Below are positions 27,426 to 36,299 of a stretch of 64,000 bases of DNA, piece after piece; positions within the stretch are counted from its first letter, which is position 1; every line of letters begins with the position of its first letter. The stretch lies in the NCBI RefSeq assembly GCF_019511605.1, contig NZ_JAEUAV010000025.1, positions 44,997 to 108,996 on the forward strand, in the 5' to 3' direction. The notes beneath the pieces were generated by a model. That model was not told where the DNA came from and ran no database searches. It saw only the letters and a program-made list of their open reading frames with translations. The position numbers and the translations under genes are program-made. Source of the stretch: Paraburkholderia phenoliruptrix (lineage in GTDB: Bacteria; Pseudomonadota; Gammaproteobacteria; Burkholderiales; Burkholderiaceae).

Positions 27426-27684
27426 CGGCAACAGCTAGCACAAAAAGGCGCGGGCGCCGCCATGCCGTGAACGCGGCGGCGGCAAGGAGCGCGGTGCCGC
27501 GCCGCGTGAAGCGTTGCACTCGCCGCGCGCCGCTTCTGTTATTGTCACCGCCGCCCCGTTGGGGCTTCGTGAGCTTCAATCGTTATTCATTCAGTCCGGG
27601 TCGCGCTGCGTGGCTGTGCGCGGCCAGCGCGCACGGGCCGCCGGACCAGCGGCGCTCACCTCGCGACCCCGAATAACCGCTGTA

Positions 27685-27722
27685 TTTCAAGGGCTTTGCA
27701 TGCCTTGAAAATGGTCCATAAT
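27685..27722 (+). promoter_or_regulatory. candidate promoter with overlapping operator palindrome
   Basis: TTTCAAGG (27685-27692) and CCTTGAAA (27703-27710) form a perfect 8-bp inverted repeat with a 10-base centre. Overlapping it, TTTGCA (27695-27700) and CATAAT (27717-27722) with a 16-base spacer resemble a sigma-70 promoter for the DedA-rhodanese gene. The rest of 27426-27785 holds nothing recognisable. Confidence 0.45.
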
Positions 27723-27785
27723 CGCTCCATTCTCCTTTGCTCTTTCACTGCGCACCGGGCCTGAAAAGGCCGCGGATGTAAGTCG

Positions 27786-28778
27786 ATGCTACATGATCTC
27801 GTCGAGCAATACGGCCCGGCGCTCATCTTTGCCAACGTGCTCGCCGCCTCGGTCGGCCTGCCGGTGCCGGCCATGCCGTCGCTCGTGCTGTTCGGCGCGA
27901 TGGCTGCCATGCATCCGGGCTCCGTCGGCACTCAATTGCTGCCGGTGCTGGTGCTGTCCATATTCGCGACGCTGATCGGCGACAGCGCCTGGTATCTGGC
28001 CGGCCGCGTGTACGGCGGCAATACACTGAAAACCATCTGCCGGCTGTCGCTTTCGCGTGACACCTGCGTCAAGAAAACGGAGCGCTTTTTCGGACGTTGG
28101 GGCGTGCGCGTGCTGGCCGTCGCCAAGTTCGTCCCCGGTTTGTCGATCGTGTCGATTCCAATGGCGGGCGCCATGGGTACGCGCTACCGCACGTTTCTCA
28201 CTTACGACAGCATTGGTGCCGCGTTGTGGTCAGGCACCGGACTGATCGTCGGTGCGTTGTTCGCGCACCAGATCGACATGGTGTTCGCTGCGGCGGGGCG
28301 GCTCGGGCGTACAGCCGGCGCCGTTGCGATCGCGTTGTTGCTGTTGTACGCGGTGTACCGCTGGATTCGCCGTCGGCAGCTCATCCACAAGCTCGCGTCC
28401 GCGCGTATGGAAGTGGACGAACTCGCCGCGCTGGTCGCCGCAGGCAAGACACCGGTGCTGTTCGACATTCGCTCGCACGAGAAACGTAAGCTCGACCCGT
28501 TTGTGATTCCGGGCTCGCAATTCGCCGACGAGCGGCAACTGGACCAGATCGTCGCTGCTTATCCGCGCGACCAGAAAGTGGTGATCTACTGTTCTTGTCC
28601 CAATGAAATTTCGGCCGCATGGATGGCCAAGCAGTTGAACGAAGCAGGCTTTGATGACGTGCTGCCGTTGCGCGGCGGCATGGAAGCCTGGCGCGACTCC
28701 GGCCGGCCTGTCGAGGCCCTGCCCGGCATGCCGCCGCCCGAAGCCGCCGTCGAGCATATCGCGCCCAAAGCGGTTTGA
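27786..28778 (+). CDS. DedA-family membrane protein fused to a rhodanese domain
   Basis: 330 residues. The N-terminal 200 residues form a DedA/SNARE-associated membrane domain with the conserved GDSAWYLAGRVYG and the RWGVRVLAVAKFVPGLS motif containing the family arginine. DedA proteins act in undecaprenyl-phosphate or phospholipid translocation. A cytoplasmic rhodanese-like domain follows (VLFDIRSHEKRKLD, VIYCSCPNEISAAWMA with the active-site-region cysteine, LRGGMEAW). The fusion suggests sulphur or redox chemistry coupled to the membrane protein, but no partner is visible. A palindrome in the promoter region hints at dedicated control. Confidence 0.88.
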   Translation: MLHDLVEQYGPALIFANVLAASVGLPVPAMPSLVLFGAMAAMHPGSVGTQLLPVLVLSIFATLIGDSAWYLAGRVYGGNTLKTICRLSLSRDTCVKKTERFFGRWGVRVLAVAKFVPGLSIVSIPMAGAMGTRYRTFLTYDSIGAALWSGTGLIVGALFAHQIDMVFAAAGRLGRTAGAVAIALLLLYAVYRWIRRRQLIHKLASARMEVDELAALVAAGKTPVLFDIRSHEKRKLDPFVIPGSQFADERQLDQIVAAYPRDQKVVIYCSCPNEISAAWMAKQLNEAGFDDVLPLRGGMEAWRDSGRPVEALPGMPPPEAAVEHIAPKAV

Positions 28779-28863
28779 TCCCGCGGCGCCTCTGTTCGCG
28801 CTGCCGGACGTGCATGGTCGCGCCTTCGTTCAGTCAATCAATGAACACCGAAGGAGCGGTTCG

Positions 28864-30579
28864 ATGCTTTCCACTGCAGAACCCGAAGTACAGCCTGAGG
28901 CCGTAGTCGCCGACGCGCCTTTCTCCAATCTGTCCACTCGGATGCATCAGATGTTCCCCGCGCTCACCGCGGCGGAGATCGAGCGCGTGCGCAAGTTCGG
29001 CGAAATGGGCACATGGCAGTCGGGCGAGTTGCTGTTCGAAACCGGCCACACTGGGCCCGGCATGTTCGTGCTGCTCGAAGGGCGCGTGAAAATCTATCAA
29101 CGCGACGGTATCGGCCGCGAAGTCGTGATAGGCGAACATGGACCCGGGCATTTCCTTGCGGAGGTCGGCCAACTGTCCGGTCGCCATGCGCTCGTCAGCG
29201 GCATGGCGCTCAGCCATGTCGAAGCGCTCCTGATTCCCCCGGAGAAGCTGCGCGCGCTGCTCGTTGCTGAAGCGGAACTCGGCGAGCGCATCATGCGCGC
29301 GCTGATTCTGCGGCGCGTGTCGTTGATCGAAAAAGGCGCGGGCGGCCCGATCCTGATCGGCAGCAGTACCGACGCGCGGCTCGTCATGCTGCAAGGCTTT
29401 CTGTCGCGCAATGGCCATCCGCACTCCACCATCGACGAATGCGACGAGGAAGCACTGCGTCTCGTCGAGCAATTCGGCGCGCAGCCGGAAGAGATGCCGC
29501 TCGTGATCTGCCCGGGCGGCTCGGTGCTGCGTCGTCCGAGCATGCCGGAACTGGCAACCGCGCTGGGTCTCTTGCCCGATCTGGACGACTCAACGGTGTA
29601 CGACGTCGCCATCGTGGGCGCAGGACCGGCCGGGCTCGCCACTGCGGTGTACGCGGCGTCGGAAGGTCTTTCGGTGATCGTGCTCGACAGCCGCGCACCC
29701 GGCGGCCAGGCCGGCGCGAGCTCGCGAATCGAAAACTATCTCGGCTTTCCGACCGGCATCTCCGGTCAGGCACTGGCGGGCCGCGCGTTCGTGCAGGCGC
29801 AGAAATTCGGCGCGCACGTCGCAATTCCGGTCAACGTGAAGGCGCTGCATTGCGGCGAGGCGCCGTACCGCCTGGAACTGAAATGCGGCGGCCATATCAG
29901 CGCTCGCACCATCGTGATTGCGAGCGGCGCCGTGTACCGGCGCCCGGCGCTCGAAGGACTCGACCGTTTCGAGGGACGCGGCGTGTACTACTGGGCGTCG
30001 CCGGTCGAAGCCAAGCTGTGCAAGCGCCAGGAAGTCGTGCTGGTGGGCGGCGGCAATTCGGCGGGGCAGGCCATTGTCTATCTGGCGACGCACGCGGCGA
30101 AGGTCCACGTACTGATCCGGCGCAGCGGGTTCGAGGCGACCATGTCGCGCTATCTGATCGACCGCATTCGCTCGTTGCCGAATGTGGTCGTCCATCCCCA
30201 CTCGGAAGTCGGCCAGCTGATCGCGGACGAGAGCGGGCTCGCGGCGGTCGCGCTGAAAAAGCCGCTACCTGACGGCACCGACCGCATCGACACGCGGCAT
30301 CTGTTCCTTTTCACCGGTGCGGACCCGAACACCGACTGGCTGCGCACCTGCGGCGTCGAACTGGACGACAAGGGCTTCGTGCTCACCGGCACCCGCGCAG
30401 AGGGAGCCTCGGCTTGCGACCTCGCGACCACGGTGAAAGGCGTGTATGCGATCGGCGACGCACGCGCCGGCTCGACGAAACGCGTGGCGGCGGCGGTCGG
30501 CGAAGGTGCTGCCGTGGTCGCGCAGATTCACCAACTGCTCGCGCTTTCCCCTGAAGAAGCCGTTGCTTCTGTGGCCTGA
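28864..30579 (+). CDS. cyclic-nucleotide-binding TrxB-like flavoprotein without CxxC
   Basis: 571 residues. An N-terminal cNMP-binding domain (about 25-150; TGHTGPGMFVLLEGRVKIYQ) is followed by a thioredoxin-fold-like linker (about 160-235), then a pyridine-nucleotide disulphide oxidoreductase module. The FAD motif is VAIVGAGPAGLATA, NAD(P) binding is VVLVGGGNSAGQA, and the second FAD contact is VYAIGDARAGS. Where thioredoxin reductases carry CATC the protein has YYWASPVEAKLC, so the disulphide pair is missing. It is therefore not a standard thioredoxin reductase. AAGGAG precedes the ATG at 28864. It follows the DedA-rhodanese gene by 85 bases and may be co-transcribed. Confidence 0.87.
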   Translation: MLSTAEPEVQPEAVVADAPFSNLSTRMHQMFPALTAAEIERVRKFGEMGTWQSGELLFETGHTGPGMFVLLEGRVKIYQRDGIGREVVIGEHGPGHFLAEVGQLSGRHALVSGMALSHVEALLIPPEKLRALLVAEAELGERIMRALILRRVSLIEKGAGGPILIGSSTDARLVMLQGFLSRNGHPHSTIDECDEEALRLVEQFGAQPEEMPLVICPGGSVLRRPSMPELATALGLLPDLDDSTVYDVAIVGAGPAGLATAVYAASEGLSVIVLDSRAPGGQAGASSRIENYLGFPTGISGQALAGRAFVQAQKFGAHVAIPVNVKALHCGEAPYRLELKCGGHISARTIVIASGAVYRRPALEGLDRFEGRGVYYWASPVEAKLCKRQEVVLVGGGNSAGQAIVYLATHAAKVHVLIRRSGFEATMSRYLIDRIRSLPNVVVHPHSEVGQLIADESGLAAVALKKPLPDGTDRIDTRHLFLFTGADPNTDWLRTCGVELDDKGFVLTGTRAEGASACDLATTVKGVYAIGDARAGSTKRVAAAVGEGAAVVAQIHQLLALSPEEAVASVA

Positions 30580-30783
30580 GTTGGCTTGAACGTAGGGCGG
30601 CGGCCTGGCGGTTGCCGCGGCGGGAGCGGCGGTGGTCGGGGCGGCGTTGCGGTACGGCGACGCCGGGCAGCCGCAAACCCGCGGGTTTTCATATACCGGG
30701 ATCGCCGCACTCACGGGGTAATGACCTGTTACACACACCTGCAACTCGTTGCACCTGCTTTTCTTTCTGAATCGTAATATGAA

Positions 30784-30812
30784 CGTCAGCTATTCGACAG
30801 CGAATGCTGACG
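30784..30812. other. long hairpin in the leader of the PXPV protein gene
   Basis: CGTCAGC-T-ATTCG-ACAG-CGAAT-GCTGACG folds into a 12-bp stem with one bulged base and a 4-base loop. It ends 40 bases ahead of the start codon, with no T-run. It could be an operator or an mRNA structure. Confidence 0.45.
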
Positions 30813-30852
30813 ATCAAAACAGCCATTGTCTGGCTGGACACAGGAGAAAAGC

Positions 30853-31131
30853 ATGAAGACACGCGCCAACGTGATTGCCGCCCTGGGACTTGTCGCCGCC
30901 TGCGCATCGACTACTGCGTTCGCCGGCGTCGATGTCGGCGTGTTCGTCAACACCCCGGGCCCCATCTACGCCGCGCCGCCGGTGATGTACGCGCCGCCCC
31001 CGCCCGTCGTCTATGCACCGCGGCCGGTCTACGGCTACGGCTATCGCGACGACTATTACCGGGAGCGCCGCTGGCACCACGGTCATGGGCGCCACCGCGG
31101 CTGGGACAAGCACCACGGACGCGGCTGGTAA
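30853..31131 (+). CDS. small secreted PXPV-repeat protein
   Basis: 92 residues. The signal peptide MKTRANVIAALGLVAAC...AFA is followed by a proline/tyrosine-rich region with PXPV-type repeats (APPVMYAPPPPVVYAPRPVYG) and a basic histidine- and arginine-rich tail ending HGRGW. Such proteins are common in Burkholderiales and are exported to the periplasm; the role is unknown. A histidine-rich tail may bind metal. AGGAG precedes the ATG at 30853. Confidence 0.8.
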   Translation: MKTRANVIAALGLVAACASTTAFAGVDVGVFVNTPGPIYAAPPVMYAPPPPVVYAPRPVYGYGYRDDYYRERRWHHGHGRHRGWDKHHGRGW

Positions 31132-31388
31132 GCCGCCGTCGCGAACGGGAACGAGGGCCGCCGCAACGCCGCCACCACATCCACGGCGCCCACCGCACCC
31201 ACCGCACCCACCGCGCCGTCAAGTGCCGCGCCGCTTCGCTTCGGCCTCACGTCCGCTCGCCGCTGCGCGACCGGACGCCGAACCGACTGCCCCGCACCGT
31301 CCCGTTATATTCACGCTACAGTATCGTCTGCCGATTCCGGGGCGCTCCCTGCCCGCTCCATCGCAGCCACCTACTGAACGACGTTCGC

Positions 31389-32654
31389 GTGAAGACTCTT
31401 TCGCTGTCCGCCGCCCGCACGCTTCATCTCGCCGCACAAGGTCTGCTGTCGCCGCCGCGCCGCAAGGCCACCAAAGCCGACGTGCTCGACGCAATCCGGC
31501 GCATGGCGCAATTGCAGATCGACACGATCCACGTGGTCGCGCGCAGTCCTTATCTCGTGCTTTTCAGCCGGCTCGGCGCCTACCCGCAGCACTGGCTCGA
31601 CGAGCATCTCGCCGAAGGCAAACTCTTCGAATACTGGTCGCATGAAGCCTGTTTCGTGCCGATCGAAGACTACGGTCTGCTGCGCCATCGCATGCTGGAC
31701 CCGAGCGGCATGGGCTGGAAGTACGCGGCCGACTGGCACGCCAGGCATCGAGGGGAAATCGACAGGCTGCTCGAGCGCATTCGCGCGAGCGGCCCCGTTC
31801 GCTCGGCGGATTTCGCGCGCGAGTCCGGCAAGGGTAACGGCTGGTGGGACTGGAAGCCGGAGAAGCGTCACCTGGAAGTGCTGTTTGCGATCGGGCAACT
31901 GATGGTGACGGAGCGGCGCAATTTTCAGCGCGTCTACGATGTGACCGAACGCGTGTTGCCGCACTGGAGCGACGCTCGCGACCTGCCGCCGGCGCATGTC
32001 GTCTCCGGCGAACTGCTGCGCCGCACCTGCCGGGCGCTAGGCGTCGTGCGGGCCGACTGGGTGGCGGACTACTATCGGTTGCCGCGCCGCCCGTATCACG
32101 CTGATCTCCGGGCGCTGGCCGATCAGGGCGAACTGATCGCCGTGCAGGTGCCTGGCTGGAAACAGGACACGTTCGTGCATCGCGATTTGGCGCCCCTCGT
32201 CGACGACGCTGCGAGCGGCAAACTCGCGTCAACCGTGACGACTGTGTTGTCGCCGTTCGACCCGGTCGTGTGGGATCGCAAGCGAGCGGCCGCACTGTTC
32301 GATTTCGACTACGCGATCGAATGCTATACACCGGCGGCCAAGCGCAAGTATGGCTATTTCGTGCTGCCGCTCCTGAGCCGCGGGCGCCTGGTGGGCCGCG
32401 TCGATGCCAAAGCGCACCGCGCACAAGGCGTCTTCCAGCTGAAAGCGGTGCATATGGAAGCGGGCGTGCGCCCGAGCGCCCGGCTCGCAGGCGATTTGCG
32501 GCGAGCGTTGCAACGGTGTGCGGATTGGCACGGCACACCGCAATTGCAGATCACGTCGGCGGCGCCGGAATGGATGGAGGCGCTGGGCGGAAATGCGGAC
32601 CTGAGTGCCAAGGCGAGCGCGGACGCGGATGTGGATGCGAGCGCAGACGTGTGA
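31389..32654 (+). CDS. YcaQ/AlkX-type winged-helix DNA glycosylase
   Basis: 421 residues of the HTH_42 (YcaQ) family, which unhook DNA interstrand crosslinks and remove alkylated bases. The N-terminal winged-helix part begins LSLSAARTLHLAAQGL and the catalytic-region motif QLQIDTIHVVARSPYLVLFSR is split by a conserved Asp. FEYWSHEACFVPIEDYGL and the late RKYGYFVLPLL, GRLVGRVDAKAHR blocks are diagnostic. The GTG at 31389 is the family-consistent start. The last 25 residues are an Asp/Ala-rich tail. A minisatellite begins 45 bases after the stop. Confidence 0.88.
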   Translation: MKTLSLSAARTLHLAAQGLLSPPRRKATKADVLDAIRRMAQLQIDTIHVVARSPYLVLFSRLGAYPQHWLDEHLAEGKLFEYWSHEACFVPIEDYGLLRHRMLDPSGMGWKYAADWHARHRGEIDRLLERIRASGPVRSADFARESGKGNGWWDWKPEKRHLEVLFAIGQLMVTERRNFQRVYDVTERVLPHWSDARDLPPAHVVSGELLRRTCRALGVVRADWVADYYRLPRRPYHADLRALADQGELIAVQVPGWKQDTFVHRDLAPLVDDAASGKLASTVTTVLSPFDPVVWDRKRAAALFDFDYAIECYTPAAKRKYGYFVLPLLSRGRLVGRVDAKAHRAQGVFQLKAVHMEAGVRPSARLAGDLRRALQRCADWHGTPQLQITSAAPEWMEALGGNADLSAKASADADVDASADV

Positions 32655-32698
32655 GCCCGGTGGCGGCGTCGGCGCGAGGGGATCAGCGGGTTAGTAGT

Positions 32699-32839
32699 CT
32701 TGCGGGTCTTGCGGGTCTTGCGGGTCAGCGGGTCTTGCGGGTCTTGCGGGTCAGCGGTTCAGCGGGTCAGCGGTTCAGCGGTTCAGCGGTTCAGCGGTTC
32801 AGCGGTTCAACGTTCTAGCGGTGTAGCGGGTCAGCGGTT
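32699..32839. repeat. minisatellite of mixed 9-bp and 8-bp units
   Basis: Five CTTGCGGGT units and eight CAGCGG(T/G)T units stand in tandem from 32699 to 32807, followed by degenerate units to about 32839. The tract lies between the convergent YcaQ and LysE-type genes. Unit number is likely to vary between strains. Nothing else is recognisable in 32655-32950. Confidence 0.85.
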
Positions 32840-32950
32840 GCGGCCGCAGTGGCGTGGCAGTGGCAATGACAGCCGCAACGGCAACGGCAGTCGCAGTGCC
32901 AATCGCACCAGCCGCGCCAGCGGCCCCCCTCCACCACGTCCGCAAAAAAA

Positions 32951-33550
32951 TCAATGCAACGCCGACCACGCAAGCGACAACGAAAACACCCCGAGCACAA
33001 CCGACGCGCCGCGCTGCATCTTCGCCGGATCGAGCCAGCCAAGCCTGCCGCTGCCAAGCGCCGCGCCAAATGCGATCCACGCAAGCGCAATGGGCACGAG
33101 CAGGCACGCGAACACCAGCATAGTCACCCCATATGCCTGCCAGTGCGCAAAAGCGTCAGCCGGAAAGATCGTGCCCGCGAAGAGCAGCGCTTTCGGGTTG
33201 AGCAGAGTCGCGACGAACAGGCTGCGCATGCCGTTCGCTTTCTGCGTGGAGTCGGGCAGCGCGACGGCTGCGCGCCACATGTCGACGGCGAGCCACGCAA
33301 TGTACAAGCCCGCCGCCGCCCGCAGCGACGCGGGCAGCCACGGCAGCGCGTGCGCCGCGTGCGTGAGAAAGCGTCCCCACACGGAAATGGCCACCAGATA
33401 GCCGGCGAGCTCCGCGGCGACGAGCGGCACGGAGCGCCGCACGCCCTGGCGCAGCCCGGCTGATGCAAGCAACGTATTGGTAGGGCCCGGCGTGATCAGC
33501 ACGACGACAATGCCGACGGCGAACAACGCGATAGCGGACGCAGAGAACAT
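32951..33550 (-). CDS. LysE/RhtB-family amino-acid exporter
   Basis: 199 residues with six predicted membrane helices. The family signature ITPGPTNTLLASAGLRQG appears near the N-terminus, and LLNPKALLFAGTIFP is the usual second signature. It exports an amino acid or related metabolite across the inner membrane. The ATG at 33550 is preferred; a TTG 12 bases earlier is also in frame. Single gene. Confidence 0.87.
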   Translation of the reverse strand: MFSASAIALFAVGIVVVLITPGPTNTLLASAGLRQGVRRSVPLVAAELAGYLVAISVWGRFLTHAAHALPWLPASLRAAAGLYIAWLAVDMWRAAVALPDSTQKANGMRSLFVATLLNPKALLFAGTIFPADAFAHWQAYGVTMLVFACLLVPIALAWIAFGAALGSGRLGWLDPAKMQRGASVVLGVFSLSLAWSALH

Positions 33551-33697
33551 GGAAAGGCGCAAGATTAGAAACGGTGCGCCTTTTTATCACAGAAGCGGAC
33601 TAGCACCGCGCACGGCAACCGCGCCGCGATGACCGACCGCAACCGATCAGGGCCATGGCAACCATCAGTGCTTAAGCGGACAATTCGCGAGCGACGC

Positions 33698-33955
33698 TCA
33701 GTGGTCCAGCTTCGCGCGCATTTCGCGAGCGGCTTCGAGCAACCCTTCGTAGCCCGAACGGGCATGCTCGGGCAGGTCGGGATCGCCGACCAACGTGCCT
33801 AGCGTTTCGATCAGGCTGTACAGAATGCCTTTCGCCGCACCCGACGCGATGCTGCCGGATGACACCTGCTGATCCACGTGACTCAGCGCCGCGTCGAGGT
33901 TTTGCAGATCGGGCTGGTCGCCCGTGGGCGGCTTGGGTGTTACGTCTTGCGTCAT
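33698..33955 (-). CDS. small conserved hypothetical protein, 85 residues
   Basis: A soluble, acidic, helix-rich protein: MTQDVTPKPPTGDQ, then LDAALSHVDQQVSSGSIASG and EHARSGYEGLLEAAREMRAK. No recognised domain, signal peptide or membrane segment. Codon use fits the surroundings. Function unknown. Confidence 0.65.
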   Translation of the reverse strand: MTQDVTPKPPTGDQPDLQNLDAALSHVDQQVSSGSIASGAAKGILYSLIETLGTLVGDPDLPEHARSGYEGLLEAAREMRAKLDH

Positions 33956-34151
33956 GATGATGCATCTCCCCGTTAAAGCGTCGATGAACGAGCCATCCGT
34001 TCACGCTTGTTATATACCGATCACGCGTTGCCGTCTATTCGTGATCCGCGCGAGTCGAGCCGGCGCACTCGCCGCCCGACCATGCCCCGCGGCGACGTGC
34101 GGGGCGCCCGCGACATTGCGACGCTTTGCGAGAGACCACCCGCTACCCCTT

Positions 34152-35075
34152 TTAGGGGTGTGCTTTACGCTTGATATTGCTGCCATGACTGCGCCGCCCG
34201 AAGATACGCCGGCTCATGTCGAATGCGACGAGATTGCCTGCCACCACCAGCAGCAAGCCGATCACCGCCAACGCAGACCATTGGTAGCCCTCGAATACCG
34301 TCGACACCGCCAGCGCGACGATGGGAAAGAGCACGGTCGAATAAGCCGCGCGCTCCGGGCCGATGCGCCCGACCAGCATCAGATACGCGGTAAAGCCGAT
34401 CACCGAGCCGAACACCGCGAGATATGCGAGCGCACCGACATAACGCGCCGACGGCTCGATCGCAAACGGAAAGCCGGCTAACGCGCTGCCCACGGTCAGG
34501 ACGCTCGCGCCGATCAGCATCGCCCAGCTATTCGTGGCGAACGGATGCAAGCCCATGGATTGCATGCGGCTCGACAGCAGATTGCCCGCCGAAAAACACA
34601 GCGTGCCGAGAAACGCGATGCCGAGCCCGAGCCAGGCCGCGTGATCGCCCAGATGCCCGCTCATCTGCTGAATAAACAGACACACAATGCCCACGAGGCC
34701 AAGCATCGCGCCGGCAATCGCCGAAGGCTGCAACGGGCGGCCCATGAACAGCCGTCCGTTGAGCGAATTCAGAAGCGGCGCGGTGGAAAACACCACGGCC
34801 ACGAGCCCGCTCGGCACGACCTGCTCCGCGTAGTAGAAGCACAGAAAGTTGACGCAGAAAAGCGCCAGCCCCTGCGCGACGAGAAAGCGCCAGGCGGCGC
34901 GCGGCGGCCACATGGGCCGGCGCATGATGCGCAACAGCGCGAACAGCACCAGTGCGGCGATCCAGAAACGCCATGCGATCGACACCGGCGGTGGCACCGC
35001 GCCCAGTTGCCATTTGATCGCGATCCACGTGGTGCCCCAGATCAGCACGGTAATCGCATAAAGGAACAGATTCAT
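34152..35075 (-). CDS. EamA/DMT-superfamily transporter
   Basis: 307 residues with ten predicted membrane helices in two EamA repeats. The start MNLFLYAITVLIWGTTWIAIKWQ and the repeat-end patterns PSGLVAVVFSTAPLLNSL and GPERAAYSTVLFPIVAL are typical. It is probably an exporter of a metabolite or amino acid. It is divergent from the AraC gene 176 bases away, which may control it. Confidence 0.88.
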   Translation of the reverse strand: MNLFLYAITVLIWGTTWIAIKWQLGAVPPPVSIAWRFWIAALVLFALLRIMRRPMWPPRAAWRFLVAQGLALFCVNFLCFYYAEQVVPSGLVAVVFSTAPLLNSLNGRLFMGRPLQPSAIAGAMLGLVGIVCLFIQQMSGHLGDHAAWLGLGIAFLGTLCFSAGNLLSSRMQSMGLHPFATNSWAMLIGASVLTVGSALAGFPFAIEPSARYVGALAYLAVFGSVIGFTAYLMLVGRIGPERAAYSTVLFPIVALAVSTVFEGYQWSALAVIGLLLVVAGNLVAFDMSRRIFGRRSHGSNIKRKAHP

Positions 35076-35251
35076 GGTCAGGCCTGCATACAGCGGAGTA
35101 CGGGACTCGCACTATGACGCAGCGCGGCTCGCGCGACTTGTCCAGGATTGCGCATTTTTCGGCGCGCCTCGCCGCTGCGTGTGTCGTCGCGCGTCGCGAG
35201 CCGTATACTCGCGCTTATCTCCGCAAGAACGACACCCGCCAGGCCAGTCCC

Positions 35252-36172
35252 GTGAACACGAGCGCGCCCCTCCCCGTGACCGATGCCGCTGAAACGCCGT
35301 TCGGCATTCAGTCGGTGTGTCACACCCTGAGCACTTCGAATGCGAACCTGGAGCGCTTCGCATGGCTCGGCGACGGCCTTGCCATTGCGGTCTGGACGCG
35401 CGACACCGAGATTGCCGAAACCGTCTATGAGCGGCCCGGCCACCACACGCTGTCGTGCTATCTGGACGGCGGCTATCGCACCGAGCGACAGAAACTGCCG
35501 GGTCGTTACGGCGCGCCGTCGCGGCTATGCGCGTTGCCCGGCGATCACGAATCGCGCTGGTGGGTGCGCGGGCACATGCACTTCATGCACCTGTATTTCC
35601 TGCCGGAACACTTCACGCAGCGCGCCGTGCAGGAGCTCGACCGCGAACCGCGGGAACTCACGCTCGCCGATCGCACGTATTTCGAAGATCCGCGCATCGC
35701 CGGATTGTGTCAGTTGCTTGCAAACGAACACTGGGACGATGCCGATGGCCTGCTGCGCACCAACGAAACCGCGCACGAAGTGCTGAGTCTGTTGTTGCGC
35801 GCGCAGGGCGTGCGGCGCACCGGTGCCGCGCTGAAGGGCGGCTTGTCGGTGGCCACGCGGCGGCGCCTGCGCGATTACATCGAGAACCATCTCGCAGAGC
35901 CGCTTACGCTCGGTGAACTGGCGAAGGTGGCTGCGCTGTCCGAGTTCCATCTCGCGCGGATGTTCCGCGAGTCGTTCGGTTTACCGCCCGCTGCATGGAT
36001 CGCGCAGCAGCGCCTGGAACGCGCGCGCACGCTGTTGCGTACTACCGCGCTGCCGCTCGCGCAGATCGCCGGGCTTTGCGGCTATGCGAACGCCAGTCAT
36101 TTCAGCCACCGGTTTCGCGAGGGCGTGGGCGTATCACCGGGCGCGTACCGGCAGGCCGTGGCGATCCGCTAG
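35252..36172 (+). CDS. AraC-family transcriptional regulator
   Basis: 306 residues. An N-terminal ligand-sensing region (YERPGHHTLSCYLDGG, GHMHFMHLYFLPEHF) precedes a C-terminal pair of helix-turn-helix motifs: LTLGELAKVAALSEFHLARMF and LAQIAGLCGYANASHFSHRFR, split by the linker helix. The GTG at 35252 gives the usual family length; the frame is open back to 35114, but that part is arginine-rich and would cover the promoter. The probable target is the divergent EamA exporter. Confidence 0.86.
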   Translation: MNTSAPLPVTDAAETPFGIQSVCHTLSTSNANLERFAWLGDGLAIAVWTRDTEIAETVYERPGHHTLSCYLDGGYRTERQKLPGRYGAPSRLCALPGDHESRWWVRGHMHFMHLYFLPEHFTQRAVQELDREPRELTLADRTYFEDPRIAGLCQLLANEHWDDADGLLRTNETAHEVLSLLLRAQGVRRTGAALKGGLSVATRRRLRDYIENHLAEPLTLGELAKVAALSEFHLARMFRESFGLPPAAWIAQQRLERARTLLRTTALPLAQIAGLCGYANASHFSHRFREGVGVSPGAYRQAVAIR

Positions 36173-36299
36173 GCGAAGTTTGTCGCAGAGCGCGCGACGC
36201 GCTGGGGATGATCTGCGCGGCAGAAACGAAATGCGCCAGCTATGCCAGCTATGCGACCGCGCAAGCAATGAAGGCGCAGCCCGAATTCTCAAGCACACG

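Noticed and set aside
28864..30579. Naming the flavoprotein trxB
   Set aside because: The CxxC needed for thioredoxin reduction is absent and a cNMP-binding domain is fused in front.
32699..32839. Possible CRISPR array
   Set aside because: Units are 8-9 bp and directly tandem without spacers; no cas genes are near. It is a minisatellite.
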